Shown here piece after piece: positions 1 to 6,597 of a stretch of DNA of 64,000 bases (the stretch's first letter is position 1; every line of letters starts with the position of its first letter). A model generated the notes under the pieces. That model was not told the DNA's origin and did no database searches. It was given only the letters and a program-made list of their open reading frames with translations. The DNA is from Mesorhizobium sp. B4-1-3 (GTDB lineage Bacteria > Pseudomonadota > Alphaproteobacteria > Rhizobiales > Rhizobiaceae). A program made the translations under genes and the position numbers. The DNA lies in NCBI RefSeq assembly GCF_006439355.1, contig NZ_VFTG01000011.1, positions 62,001 to 126,000 on the forward strand, written 5' to 3'.

Positions 1-119
1 TGCCCGACACCGTCGAGCTGCAGGAGGTTCCGGACGTCCAGTACCGCTATGCGGTCGTCAACGATCACACGGTGCTGATCGACCCCGGCACGCGCCGCGT
101 CGTGCAGGTGATCCAGTAA
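1..119 (+). CDS. DUF1236 domain protein, C-terminal end only (partial)
   Basis: The reading frame enters at base 3 and runs to TAA at 117-119, giving the last 38 residues of a protein whose start lies outside the window. The tail (YAVVN, then TVLIDP, TR and VVQVIQ) is the usual ending of DUF1236 proteins. These are small exported alphaproteobacterial proteins of unknown function, often with one or more such modules. A strong hairpin terminator follows 28 bases downstream. The family call rests only on this short tail. Confidence 0.7.
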   Translation, partial: PDTVELQEVPDVQYRYAVVNDHTVLIDPGTRRVVQVIQ

Positions 120-147
120 CGGGTGGTCCAAGAACACTTGGGCCCTG

Positions 148-185
148 AAGAGCCCGATCCTTCCGCGGAAGGATCGGGCTCTTTT
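148..185 (+). terminator. Rho-independent terminator after the DUF1236 gene
   Basis: A perfect 18-bp-arm palindrome (148-183, centre between 165 and 166) runs straight into TTTT. The stem is GC-rich and placed 28 bases after the DUF1236 stop codon. Confidence 0.85.
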
Positions 186-253
186 CGCATCCTCGCAAAA
201 GGCCTAAAATACGCAGCGGTTTGGGAGGCAGCGAAGCGGAAGGAGTCGTTGCC

Positions 254-460
254 ATGCATCATCCACACGTCGAATCACCTGACATCGCGCGCCAAGTCGA
301 CAGGCTGCTGGCCGAGCGCGGCGATGGGCTGCTGTCGATCAGGAAGGCGGTCACGCTGCTGCGCGAGCGTACCGGAACCGAGCGTTCCGACGCCGATCTC
401 ACCGGGCTGATCGTCAAGAAAGCCGCGCATCTCGGTATCATGGTCCTCTCCGACGACTAA
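254..460 (+). CDS. Small hypothetical protein, 68 aa
   Basis: An unrecognised cytoplasmic protein of 68 residues. ATG at 254 is chosen because AAGGAG lies about 10 bases upstream; an in-frame start at 221 has no comparable site. The sequence looks helical and charged (LLAERGDGLL, then IRKAVTLLRERTG) and has no signal peptide or membrane segment. A short module with the pattern ADLTGLIVKKAAHLG ends the protein. No function can be proposed. Confidence 0.65.
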   Translation: MHHPHVESPDIARQVDRLLAERGDGLLSIRKAVTLLRERTGTERSDADLTGLIVKKAAHLGIMVLSDD

Positions 461-579
461 CGAGCCATCACCTGAGCTTGCTTCAGCTGCGTCTGCGCAC
501 CGCGTCGACACCCAAGACGCCGCGCGAAAATTCGGCTAGTGTTCGCGCTGGGGAACCGTCCCAACTTTAGGAGGCGACA

Positions 580-804
580 GTGACGGACGACAGGCACGAA
601 CGCATTCGCCAGCGGGCGCACGAGATCTGGGAGCAGGCCGGCCGGCCTGAGGGCGCGCATCTCGATCACTGGGACCGGGCGACCGCCGAGATCGATGCGG
701 CGGGCAAGGCGAAGAGTCCGAAGAAGACCGCTGCCAAGGCCGAGAAGCCAAAAGCCAAGGCTCCCGCCAAGGCAAAGGCGGCCAAACCGAAAGCCAAGGC
801 TTGA
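580..804 (+). CDS. DUF2934 domain protein with Lys/Ala-rich tail, 74 aa
   Basis: Starts with GTG at 580 behind AGGAGG at 569. Residues 5-40 (RIRQRAHEIWEQAGRPEG, then HLDHW) are the DUF2934 motif found in short rhizobial proteins of unknown role. Residues 42-74 are a low-complexity KSPKK/AKAEKPKAKAP tail like the histone-H1-like tails of basic DNA-binding proteins, so nucleic acid binding is possible but is inference. No membrane segment. A GC-rich hairpin without a T-run follows at 808-831. Confidence 0.75.
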   Translation: MTDDRHERIRQRAHEIWEQAGRPEGAHLDHWDRATAEIDAAGKAKSPKKTAAKAEKPKAKAPAKAKAAKPKAKA

Positions 805-1055
805 TCGCCGGCGGCCGCGCCGCCGCCGGCTCATCCCGATAAACGACCGGACTTGGCTCCTCCGCTTCTCGGCGGTATGGAGATGCTTCAACCTCCGTTG
901 GGGCGGGGCGCGCTCCCAGGCTGGGGGCAACCAATGTTCAGATATCTTCTTGCGCCGGCGACCTCGGCGCGGCACCGCTCTTCGCGGTGGCGCCATGCCA
1001 GGCGGCGGTCGATCTCGGCCGCGCTCGCCGCGCCCGATCTCGTGCAGGGCGAGCT

Positions 1056-1227
1056 TTCGGTGTACGCCTCAACTGGGGCAATGCCGGCTACGCCAATGCC
1101 TTCGGCATCACTGGCGCCGCGGTGCTCAGCGAAGGCTTCGCCGATGGCGGCCGGCTGACCGGCACGCTCGGCATCCCTTCGCCGGCAGCCAGATTGGCGA
1201 CAGCGCGGGGCTGCAGTTCAGTGGTAG
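1056..1227 (+). pseudogene. Remnant of an autotransporter-type outer-membrane beta-barrel C-terminus
   Basis: One frame reads FGVRLNWGNAGYANAFG, then ITGAAVLS and RLTGTLGI, which resembles the final strands of rhizobial autotransporter or YadA-like barrels. It then shifts frame to read QIGDSAGLQFS, and a TGG-TAG (Trp-stop, the typical terminal aromatic residue of a barrel) is reached only by a further one-base shift at about 1221. No start codon or upstream domain is intact, so this is a decayed 3' fragment. The family is inferred from strand pattern, not from a search. Confidence 0.4.
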
Positions 1228-1233
1228 GGGAGG

Positions 1234-1443
1234 TTACCGCTTCCCTTGCTTTCCGGCGTATCGCGCGACCGCGCACAGGAAAGCCAGTGCGGCCGTATCG
1301 CAGGCGGCCCGCGACGGCGACGGGCCCTTGGCGAAAAGAACCGCGTCCGCGACGGGGATCGTCAGGCCGTGCTTGCGCGCGAATGAGATGACTTCGTAGG
1401 GCTGATCGTCGAGTTGTATGCCGATGTCGATGTGCTGGTTCAT
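1234..1443 (-). CDS. Small hypothetical protein, 69 aa
   Basis: An unrecognised small cytoplasmic protein. ATG at 1443 (or an adjacent TTG at 1446) lies behind GGGAGG. The core is EVISFARKHGLTIPVADAV followed by SRAACDTAALAFL. This layout (A-x-K-H/Y-G-L, a short gap, then R-ACD-A-A) recurs in the 64-aa protein at 18337-18531, so the two look like members of one small family. They recall DUF3606-type helical mini-proteins, but no assignment is made. The stop codon lies next to the autotransporter remnant. Confidence 0.6.
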   Translation of the reverse strand: MNQHIDIGIQLDDQPYEVISFARKHGLTIPVADAVLFAKGPSPSRAACDTAALAFLCAVARYAGKQGKR

Positions 1444-1597
1444 CAAAACGAATTCCTCCCTGGTGTGCGGCTTTACCCTCCTTCGCCTGAGAGGAATTAA
1501 CCACCGGCCGTTCTTGCGCGTCCACCAATTGGCAATTGTGTGAAACGATGCATTTTTGGACGGGTGGCCTAAGGGTTGTAGCGGTGCGATTGTCTGG

Positions 1598-1945
1598 TCA
1601 CCATGCGTCGCTCGACCGGGCGAACCTTACCCCCGCCGCGATCATCGCGCTTTCGCATTCGCTGATCAGCCTCAGATTGCGCGAATACCGCGCCACCGTC
1701 TCCGGCAGCCAAGCCGCGCAAGCCTCGACATAGGCGCGGCCATGCACCAGCGTGCCGGTCGAAAGCCGCTCGTCCTTCTCCGCGATCACCTTCAGATATT
1801 GCCGGATGAAGCGTATGTCGTCGGCGATATCCTGGCTGGCCATGCGCCATGCGCCGGCGAGACGTTCGCGCTCCGCGAGCGGCAGTGGCGACAGCAAGGG
1901 GCGGAGAGGTCGGCAAAAGCGGCATGGTTCGCGGTGTCCAAGCAA
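1598..1945 (-). CDS. Hypothetical protein under the CGTAC operators, about 115 aa
   Basis: An unrecognised, mostly helical protein; the well-behaved part begins near residue 28 (LAGAWRMASQDIADDIRF, then YLKVIAEKDERLSTGTLVHG and AAWLPETVARYSRNLRL). The start is uncertain: TTG at 1945 follows GAGGGG too closely, and an internal ATG at 1840 has no clear ribosome site. A promoter can be proposed on this strand (TTGATT, 17 bases, TACGAT) that overlaps the perfect operator at 1970-1984, with a second near-operator at 2005-2019. It therefore looks like a target of the S24-type regulator encoded just upstream on the same strand. Function unknown. Confidence 0.55.
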   Translation of the reverse strand: MLGHREPCRFCRPLRPLLSPLPLAERERLAGAWRMASQDIADDIRFIRQYLKVIAEKDERLSTGTLVHGRAYVEACAAWLPETVARYSRNLRLISECESAMIAAGVRFARSSDAW

Positions 1946-1969
1946 GTCCCCTCAAAAGAAGGGAGGTAT

Positions 1970-1984
1970 CGTACTTTATGTACG
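1970..1984. promoter_or_regulatory. Candidate operator CGTAC-N5-GTACG (perfect)
   Basis: Perfect inverted repeat CGTAC-TTTAT-GTACG. It sits 25 bases upstream of the gene ending at 1598 and overlaps the proposed -10 (TACGAT) of that gene, the position expected for a repressor site. Confidence 0.65.
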
Positions 1985-2004
1985 AAATACAATCAAGCGC
2001 TATT

Positions 2005-2019
2005 CGTACAATTTGAACG
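2005..2019. promoter_or_regulatory. Candidate operator, one mismatch (CGTAC-N5-GAACG)
   Basis: CGTAC-AATTT-GAACG, 35 bases from the perfect site at 1970. The same 15-base pattern with one spacer change recurs at 2919-2933. It lies between the S24 regulator gene and the hypothetical gene at 1598-1945. Confidence 0.5.
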
Positions 2020-2063
2020 ATCCGGTGCCTGCGGTGTCTTCCCTCATGAAGGAAGATTGGGGC

Positions 2064-2696
2064 TCACATATCGATCATCGACCGCTTCACCCGCCCGATG
2101 ATGGTGATCGCCCCCTCCAGCTCCGGCGGTGGGATGTCGAGATAGGAGGCCGGCTGGAATGGCGGATTGTCGTTCGGACGGTAGCGCTTGTAGGTGGCGC
2201 GTCCGGTCTCGTCGGCGATCACGTAGCAGCCATTGGTCACCAGCCGCTTGTCGCGCAAATTGACGAAGATGATCGAATCCGGCGGCGAGATCTTGTTCAT
2301 CGACGGACCGTCGACGCGGAGCGCGATCCATTCGCCTTCCTCGAGGTCGGCGGTGGGGATGGTAGGATAGTCTGAGAGGTTGACGACGCTGTCCTGGCTG
2401 CCGAGCTCGCCGGCGCTGATCCAGGACACGATCGGCACGTCGACGGTGGCGGGCGAGGAGACGAGGCTGACCGGCGCCGCTTCCGCGCCATCGGCATTGA
2501 ACAAGAGCCAGCCGGGGTCGACGCCGAACAGCCGGCCGTATTTCTCGGCAGCTTTCCGCGACAACGGCCTGTTGCCGTTCTCGTGGCTGATGAGGGTGTT
2601 CTTGTTAATTTCGCGCAGCGCCCGCGCGGCATCGCTTGGCGAAGCATAGCCGGCCTGGGCGCGCGCCTGCTGCAATCTGTGCCGGGAATCCATCAT
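2064..2696 (-). CDS. S24-family LexA/CI-type transcriptional repressor with HTH
   Basis: A 210-aa cytoplasmic regulator. Residues 3-60 form a Cro/CI-type helix-turn-helix (ASPSDAARALREINKNTLISHENG). Residues 85-205 are a self-cleaving S24 peptidase domain: probable cleavage site Ala95-Gly96 (WISAGELG), nucleophile Ser132 in GPSMNK, and general-base Lys170 in ATYKRY. Family members are RecA-responsive phage or SOS-like repressors. ATG at 2696 (or 2693) is chosen because the HTH starts directly after it. Three candidate operators lie within 250 bases upstream, two of them in the 80-base divergent intergenic region and one inside the 2902-3234 ORF, so autoregulation is likely. It is not the canonical LexA, whose alphaproteobacterial box (GTTC-N7-GTTC) is absent here. 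Confidence 0.85.
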   Translation of the reverse strand: MMDSRHRLQQARAQAGYASPSDAARALREINKNTLISHENGNRPLSRKAAEKYGRLFGVDPGWLLFNADGAEAAPVSLVSSPATVDVPIVSWISAGELGSQDSVVNLSDYPTIPTADLEEGEWIALRVDGPSMNKISPPDSIIFVNLRDKRLVTNGCYVIADETGRATYKRYRPNDNPPFQPASYLDIPPPELEGAITIIGRVKRSMIDM

Positions 2697-2719
2697 CGTA
2701 CAAAATGCCTGAAAATAAT

Positions 2720-2734
2720 CGTCCAAAGTGTACG
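2720..2734. promoter_or_regulatory. Candidate operator, one mismatch (CGTCC-N5-GTACG)
   Basis: CGTCC-AAAGT-GTACG in the 80-base region between the S24 regulator and the divergent small ORF at 2777. It overlaps the start of a plausible minus-strand -35 (TTGGAC) with TTGTAC 17 bases downstream. Confidence 0.5.
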
Positions 2735-2753
2735 ATTTCGCTTGCGCGCCTTT

Positions 2754-2768
2754 CGTACATAACGTACG
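2754..2768. promoter_or_regulatory. Candidate operator CGTAC-N5-GTACG (perfect)
   Basis: Perfect inverted repeat CGTAC-ATAAC-GTACG, 9 bases before the ATG at 2777 and in the same intergenic region as the site at 2720. Same arms and spacer length as the site at 1970. Confidence 0.65.
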
Positions 2769-2776
2769 CTTAGCGC

Positions 2777-2905
2777 ATGAATGAGCATCCCGCAAGCATT
2801 TCCGCACTGCCCGTGATTCCGGCGCTACCCATGAGCATCTCAGGACTTGCCGGCTCCTGGCAGGGCATCGGCGCTTTCGCCGCCACGCAAGGGGAGGCGA
2901 CATGA
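2777..2905 (+). CDS. Small hypothetical ORF, 42 aa, overlapping the next gene by ATGA
   Basis: A short frame (starts MNEHPASISALPVIPALP, ends ATQGEAT) whose TGA at 2903 overlaps the ATG of the next ORF at 2902. That overlap is the classic sign of translational coupling. There is no Shine-Dalgarno before ATG 2777, which lies 9 bases after a perfect operator, so a leaderless or very short-leader transcript is possible. Ala/Pro/Ser-rich with no recognisable domain. It could be a leader peptide or chance. Confidence 0.4.
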   Translation: MNEHPASISALPVIPALPMSISGLAGSWQGIGAFAATQGEAT

Positions 2906-3234
2906 ACGCGCCCCTGTCCGTACAATTCGAACGGTCTTGCCTGTTCGAATCGCCTGTCGAATTCCAATCGTCCGGACCGTCCTCCTCCCCGGTCCGGGCG
3001 CGTTCCGGGGCACTTGCCCCGGATCCGGTCGAGCCGCCCGCACCCCGGTTCACCGGAAAGGCCGGAGCCGTTCCTCCCCCGGCTCCGGCCTCCAATTCGG
3101 GCACAAGCTGCATCCGCACCGAAGACGGCACCGTCATCTTGTTCGACCGGATGACGGGGCACGCGGTGTCCGGGCTAACCCGCGCCGCCGCCGAGGCCGC
3201 GCTCCTTCGCCTGGGCCCTCCAGGCGGCGCCTGA
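2902..3234 (+). CDS. Hypothetical protein, 110 aa
   Basis: ATG at 2902 follows a strong AGGGGAGG site. The N-terminal two-thirds are Pro/Ser/Ala-rich and probably disordered. Residues 70-110 (CIRTEDGTVILFDRMTGHAV, then TRAAAEAALLRLG) look like a small folded module. A near-operator (2919-2933) lies inside the first codons. It is between the S24 regulator and the GcrA-like gene, transcribed with the latter. Not recognised. Confidence 0.5.
   Translation: MNAPLSVQFERSCLFESPVEFQSSGPSSSPVRARSGALAPDPVEPPAPRFTGKAGAVPPPAPASNSGTSCIRTEDGTVILFDRMTGHAVSGLTRAAAEAALLRLGPPGGA
2919..2933. promoter_or_regulatory. Candidate operator inside the 2902 ORF (CGTAC-N5-GAACG)
   Basis: CGTAC-AATTC-GAACG, one spacer base different from the site at 2005-2019 and one arm base off the perfect palindrome. 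Its place within codons 6-11 could allow repression after initiation, or it may be a relic of a duplicated control region. Confidence 0.45.
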
Positions 3235-3342
3235 CCTTCAACGCCTTCGCCGACCTGACCAAACGGCCTAACGGCCGAATCCTGGCGCTTGGCCGAAAGC
3301 CGGGCGCTTCGCCCCAGCGCTTCGCAATCAATGGAACGAGAC

Positions 3343-4185
3343 ATGGCCGCTGCCTACACCGAAAAGGAAATCGGCGAGATCGCCGCCTTGCTGAAGGAGG
3401 GGCTTTCGGCCTCGCGCATCGCCGGCCGCTTCAGCGCGCTGCGCGGCGCTCCGGTTTCGCGCAGCGCCATCATCGGCATAGTCCACCGCAACGCCGGTTT
3501 GAGCGCCATCGGCTTCGCCAATCCCAAAGGCGGTCGCGCCGGAGGCCGACCGAGGAAGCGTGCAAGGCCGGATCGCCCTGGGTGGGGCAGGGTGGCGGCT
3601 GGAAGCGTGACGCTCTCCGAGCCGGCCGCGCTTGCCAGATACGCCGAACTGGCGGAGGACGCCGACACCGCAACCGCCAATCTCCCCCCGAGTGGGGGAG
3701 ATGTCCGGTCCACCCTCCGCAACTGCGGCCCAGTTGCTGCGGAGGACGGGCAGGACAGAGAGGGGTGCTGTCCCGCAGGCCTGTCCGTCGATGGAACCGT
3801 CACGCAAGCGAATCTCGTCACCGCCCGCACCCCCAAGGCCAAAAAGCCCAAGGCCCGCAAACCTGCCCGCACGCTGCCACCGGCATGGCTGACCCCCGGC
3901 GCTCGCGAGAAATCCGAGGCGCATCTCTATAAGCTCCCGGCCCCTCCGCCGCCCGTAAACCCCGGCCGCCAGCCGCACGTCGCCGCGATGCGCTTCCTCG
4001 ACTGTCTGTTCGGCCGCTGCCGTGCGCCGCTCGATCTGGCGCTGCGCGAGGATGCCGAAGCCGATCCCGTCGGCGCGCGCCCGGGACCGGACATGCTCTG
4101 CTGCGGCCTGCCGACGTCGGCCACGCGCTCCTACTGCGCGCATCACCATGCAAGGTTCCACGGCCAGCGCGGGAGAGGGGTGTGA
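3343..4185 (+). CDS. GcrA-like regulator carrying an in-frame repeat, 280 aa
   Basis: Residues 1-50 (YTEKEIGEIAALLKEGLSAS, then SRSAIIGIVHRN) match the N-terminal DNA-binding helix-turn-helix of GcrA, the alphaproteobacterial cell-cycle regulator that works with methylated promoters and sigma70. The C-terminus holds a Cys/His cluster (DCLFGRCRAPL, LCCG, SYCAHHH) as in GcrA's terminal module. The middle is longer than in GcrA (about 170 aa in total) because a genomic palindromic repeat (3676-3782) is read through in frame. Start ATG 3343 is preferred over 3331 by homology. Prophages often encode such GcrA-like proteins, and here it follows an S24 repressor. It is unlikely to be the housekeeping GcrA. 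Confidence 0.75.
   Translation: MAAAYTEKEIGEIAALLKEGLSASRIAGRFSALRGAPVSRSAIIGIVHRNAGLSAIGFANPKGGRAGGRPRKRARPDRPGWGRVAAGSVTLSEPAALARYAELAEDADTATANLPPSGGDVRSTLRNCGPVAAEDGQDREGCCPAGLSVDGTVTQANLVTARTPKAKKPKARKPARTLPPAWLTPGAREKSEAHLYKLPAPPPPVNPGRQPHVAAMRFLDCLFGRCRAPLDLALREDAEADPVGARPGPDMLCCGLPTSATRSYCAHHHARFHGQRGRGV
3676..3782 (+). repeat. Family A palindromic repeat inserted in the GcrA-like gene
   Basis: Begins CCAATCTCCCCC, continues GGGGGAGATGTCCGG, and ends GGCAGGACAGAG ... GTGCTGTCCCGC. This is the same order as copies at 31526 and 60388. A hairpin-forming insert (CTCCGCAACTG / CAGTTGCTGCGGAG) splits it. No stop codon arises, so it encodes about 35 residues of the host protein. Confidence 0.75.
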
Positions 4186-4208
4186 AAGGCGTCCCGGCAA
4201 GATCGAGG

Positions 4209-4335
4209 TTCCTCGCCTTACAAAGTAGGGAGAGGTGGCTCGGCAAAGCCGAGACGGAGAGGAGAGCGCCCTATGAGGGCCCCGCTCCGTCCGCTTCGCG
4301 GACACCTCTCCTCCGCCTTGGCGGGGGCGAGGAAC
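4209..4335. repeat. Family B palindromic repeat
   Basis: A 127-bp element with ends TTCCTCGCC and GGGCGAGGAA. Inner hairpins are GGCTCGGCAAAGCCGAGAC and GTCCGCTTCGCGGAC, and the outer arms read GAGAGGTG and CACCTCTC. Related copies lie at 35822, 38396 and 62948. It separates the GcrA-like and DUF6456 genes. Confidence 0.8.
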
Positions 4336-4375
4336 CCAGTTCTGACACGTCCCACCCAACCCCGAGGACCGCACC

Positions 4376-4972
4376 ATGCCCCGCAAGACCGCCAAGAAAC
4401 CCCAACCGCCAAAGCTCCCCAAGGGCGAGGCCGAGCAGGTGCGCATCCGCCGCGAAATCGGCCACGACTTCGCGCTGAAGCACGACGCCTTCGGCCGCCA
4501 GCGGCTGACCGCCGGCACGGCCGAGGCGCGGCGCGTCTACGAAGTCTCGAACGGCGGCTACACCTCCACCGGCGGCGTCGTGCGCCTGCGCAATGTCGAT
4601 CCGCTCACCGGCATCACCTCGCTGACGCGCCAGCAGCGCGAGGCCGGCCAGCGCTTTCGCGACGATTTCGAGCGCAGCCAGCGCGAGGGCCTGCAGCCGC
4701 AATCCTGGAGCGAGCGTGTCGATAGCGGACGCGTCGGCGGTGGCGTCCCAGATCGGGTGCTGTCAGCCGGCCGGGCGTATGCCCACGCCGTGGCCGCGCT
4801 CGCGCATTGGGAGGTGGCCGATGTGGTGCGCAAGATTTGCCTCGAAGGCCAGTCAGTGAAAGCTGTCGCTGAGCGTAGCGGTGAGGGGAGGGATGTTGTG
4901 GTGAAGCTGCTGAAGGTCGGGCTGGATCTGCTCGCGGTGCACTATGGGATGATGGGGAGGCGGGCGGGGTGA
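4376..4972 (+). CDS. DUF6456 domain protein, 198 aa
   Basis: The protein begins MPRKTAKKPQPPKLPKG, a basic tail. The region around residues 73-110 (DPLTGITSLTRQQREAGQRF, RDDFERSQ, SWSERVD) and the C-terminus (VADVVRKICLEGQSVKAV, then VVVKLLKVGLDLLAVHYG) give the DUF6456 pattern, whose end resembles a sigma-factor-like or transposase-like helix-turn-helix. The family is of unknown function and often sits with replication initiators or phage genes in alphaproteobacteria. It lies downstream of the GcrA-like gene, with a repeat between them, so co-transcription is possible but not certain. Confidence 0.75.
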   Translation: MPRKTAKKPQPPKLPKGEAEQVRIRREIGHDFALKHDAFGRQRLTAGTAEARRVYEVSNGGYTSTGGVVRLRNVDPLTGITSLTRQQREAGQRFRDDFERSQREGLQPQSWSERVDSGRVGGGVPDRVLSAGRAYAHAVAALAHWEVADVVRKICLEGQSVKAVAERSGEGRDVVVKLLKVGLDLLAVHYGMMGRRAG

Positions 4973-5215
4973 GGGGTAGCATGGACGTAGCCAAATCAAG
5001 GGCCTGGCAAAGCGAAGTGAATCACGATGTAAGGTGCTGGCGTGAACTTGCAGAGGCATGGTGCTGCCCCTCATCCGCCCTTAGGCATCTTCTCTTGGTA
5101 AACGGGGCGAAGGGAGGGGCGCGACGCCGGAGACAGCCCCTTTCACGATACGGAGAGAAATGACCGGCAGGGCAATGAGGGCGGCGCCGACCTTTAGTTT
5201 TTGCCGGTGCGGCCC

Positions 5216-6517
5216 TCAAGCGTCTTTCTTCAGCGGATTCGGCTCGCTCTCGGGCGCCTTCTCCCACCCAAACACACTCCGCCCGCCCAGCAAATGCGAC
5301 TGGTCCATCTCGCCCGCCACAATCTCCTTCAGGCTCGGTCCCGTCACATAGCGTTCCATGCGCCGTGACTCGCCGTCGAGCCTTCTCAGCGCTTCCAATT
5401 CCTCGCCGCGTCCGAGCTTCGCCTTGCCTACCGCCGATTTCAGCACGGAAATCGTCTCGTCATAGACCTTCAGCGGCACGGGGAAGGGGTGGCGGTCCTT
5501 CCCGCCATGGGCGAGCGAGAAGCGGGCAGGATCGGAGAAGCGGCAGGGCGCGCCGTGCACCACTTCCGAGACCATGGCCAGTGCGCGCACCGTACGCGGG
5601 CCGACCCCGGGGACGAGCAGCAGCTCGGGGAAATCCTTCGGGCCGCTTTCGATCGCCGAGGCGATGTTGCCGTGCAGGCGGCGCATGACGATGTCGCTCT
5701 CGCGCACGTCGTGATGCGCGGGCATGACCAGGTTGGGCAGAAGCGGCTGTGCGGCGGGTTCGGGTTCGGGGCGAGCCTCCAGCACGGCCAACTCGGTCAG
5801 GATCTTTTCCGGGCTCATCGTCTTCAGAAGTTCGACCTGACCGCTGCGCGCTTTCTCCGCGCGACGGTCGGTCAGGTTTACGATTTCGCCCTGGGTCTCG
5901 CCCTCGATCGCCGCATGCGGCTGGTCGACGAAGCTCGTCAACCCTTCCGACAGCCAGTGGTAGCGGCGCGCCTGACGGGCGTCGCCGTTCATGCCCTGCT
6001 GCACCACCACCCAGCGCCCGTCATCGGCGACGATGAAGCCGTGCAGGTAGAGGTCGTAGCCATCCTGCACGGCGGCGCTGTCCACCTTGGCCACCAGCCG
6101 GCTGGCGGAGGCGAGAGCATCGCCATCGAGGCCGACGCGGTCGCCGATCGCCAGCAGCTCGCCCGGCGTTTTGCGCGAATGCGCGCCGCGTCCGCCGCAG
6201 ACATGGATGCCGAGCTCGCTCGCCATCGGGTTCAGCCCGCGCTTCAGCGCGCCGATCACGGAAGTGGTGATGCCGGACGAATGCCAGTCCATGCCCATCA
6301 CGGCGCCGAAGGACTGGAACCAGAAGGGATGCGCGAGCCGCCGCAACAGCTCGTCGCGGCCGTAATGGTGGATGATGGCTTCGCAGAGCACCGCGCCGAG
6401 CTTGGTCATGCGCTCGCCCAGCCATTTCGGGACCCGCCCGCCATGCAGCGGCAGGTCGGCGCTGCCGCTTCGCTGCGTCAAGGATGTCTCCGTGGATGCC
6501 GGAGAGTTAGATGGCAT
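5216..6517 (-). CDS. DUF763 domain protein with helix-hairpin-helix, 433 aa
   Basis: Residues 15-290 carry the DUF763 signature (LPLHGGRVPKWLGERM, IHHYGRDELLRRLAHPFWFQ, SFGAVMGMDWHSSG, GGRGAHSRKTP). DUF763 proteins occur in thermophiles and scattered bacteria, and their activity is unknown. Near residue 320 a helix-hairpin-helix (LLLVPGVGPRTVRALA) suggests contact with DNA. ATG at 6517 is taken as start; a TTG at 6535 is the alternative, and neither has a clear ribosome site. It is a single-gene unit, with a repeat fragment upstream. Confidence 0.85.
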   Translation of the reverse strand: MPSNSPASTETSLTQRSGSADLPLHGGRVPKWLGERMTKLGAVLCEAIIHHYGRDELLRRLAHPFWFQSFGAVMGMDWHSSGITTSVIGALKRGLNPMASELGIHVCGGRGAHSRKTPGELLAIGDRVGLDGDALASASRLVAKVDSAAVQDGYDLYLHGFIVADDGRWVVVQQGMNGDARQARRYHWLSEGLTSFVDQPHAAIEGETQGEIVNLTDRRAEKARSGQVELLKTMSPEKILTELAVLEARPEPEPAAQPLLPNLVMPAHHDVRESDIVMRRLHGNIASAIESGPKDFPELLLVPGVGPRTVRALAMVSEVVHGAPCRFSDPARFSLAHGGKDRHPFPVPLKVYDETISVLKSAVGKAKLGRGEELEALRRLDGESRRMERYVTGPSLKEIVAGEMDQSHLLGGRSVFGWEKAPESEPNPLKKDA

Positions 6518-6548
6518 TTTGGCGAGAATTTGCAAGGCGCCGAAGCGA

Positions 6549-6590
6549 TCTCCCCCACAAGGAGGGAGATCAGCCAGTCCGCCGGTCGCA
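6549..6590. repeat. Family A palindromic repeat, truncated copy
   Basis: GATCTCCCCCACAAGGAGGGAGATC is the terminal palindrome of family A, followed by CAGCCAGTCCGCCGGTC. Only one end is recognisable. It lies between two genes read on the minus strand. Confidence 0.55.
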
Positions 6591-6597
6591 TCACCCG

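Noticed and set aside
457..996. 179-aa minus-strand ORF over the DUF2934 gene
   Set aside because: Arg-rich shadow; the plus strand has a proper ribosome site and a recognised family.
1478..1500. Glycine-riboswitch-like string on the minus strand (CTCTCAGGCGAAGG) before the 1234-1443 gene
   Set aside because: Only the 3' consensus is seen; the paired GGAGAG 5' half and the internal CCGAAGGGGCAA are missing, and no glycine gene follows.
2930..2947. LexA-box-like GAAC ... GTTC spacing
   Set aside because: The spacing is 10 bases and the orientation is inverted; the alphaproteobacterial LexA box is a direct repeat GTTC-N7-GTTC.
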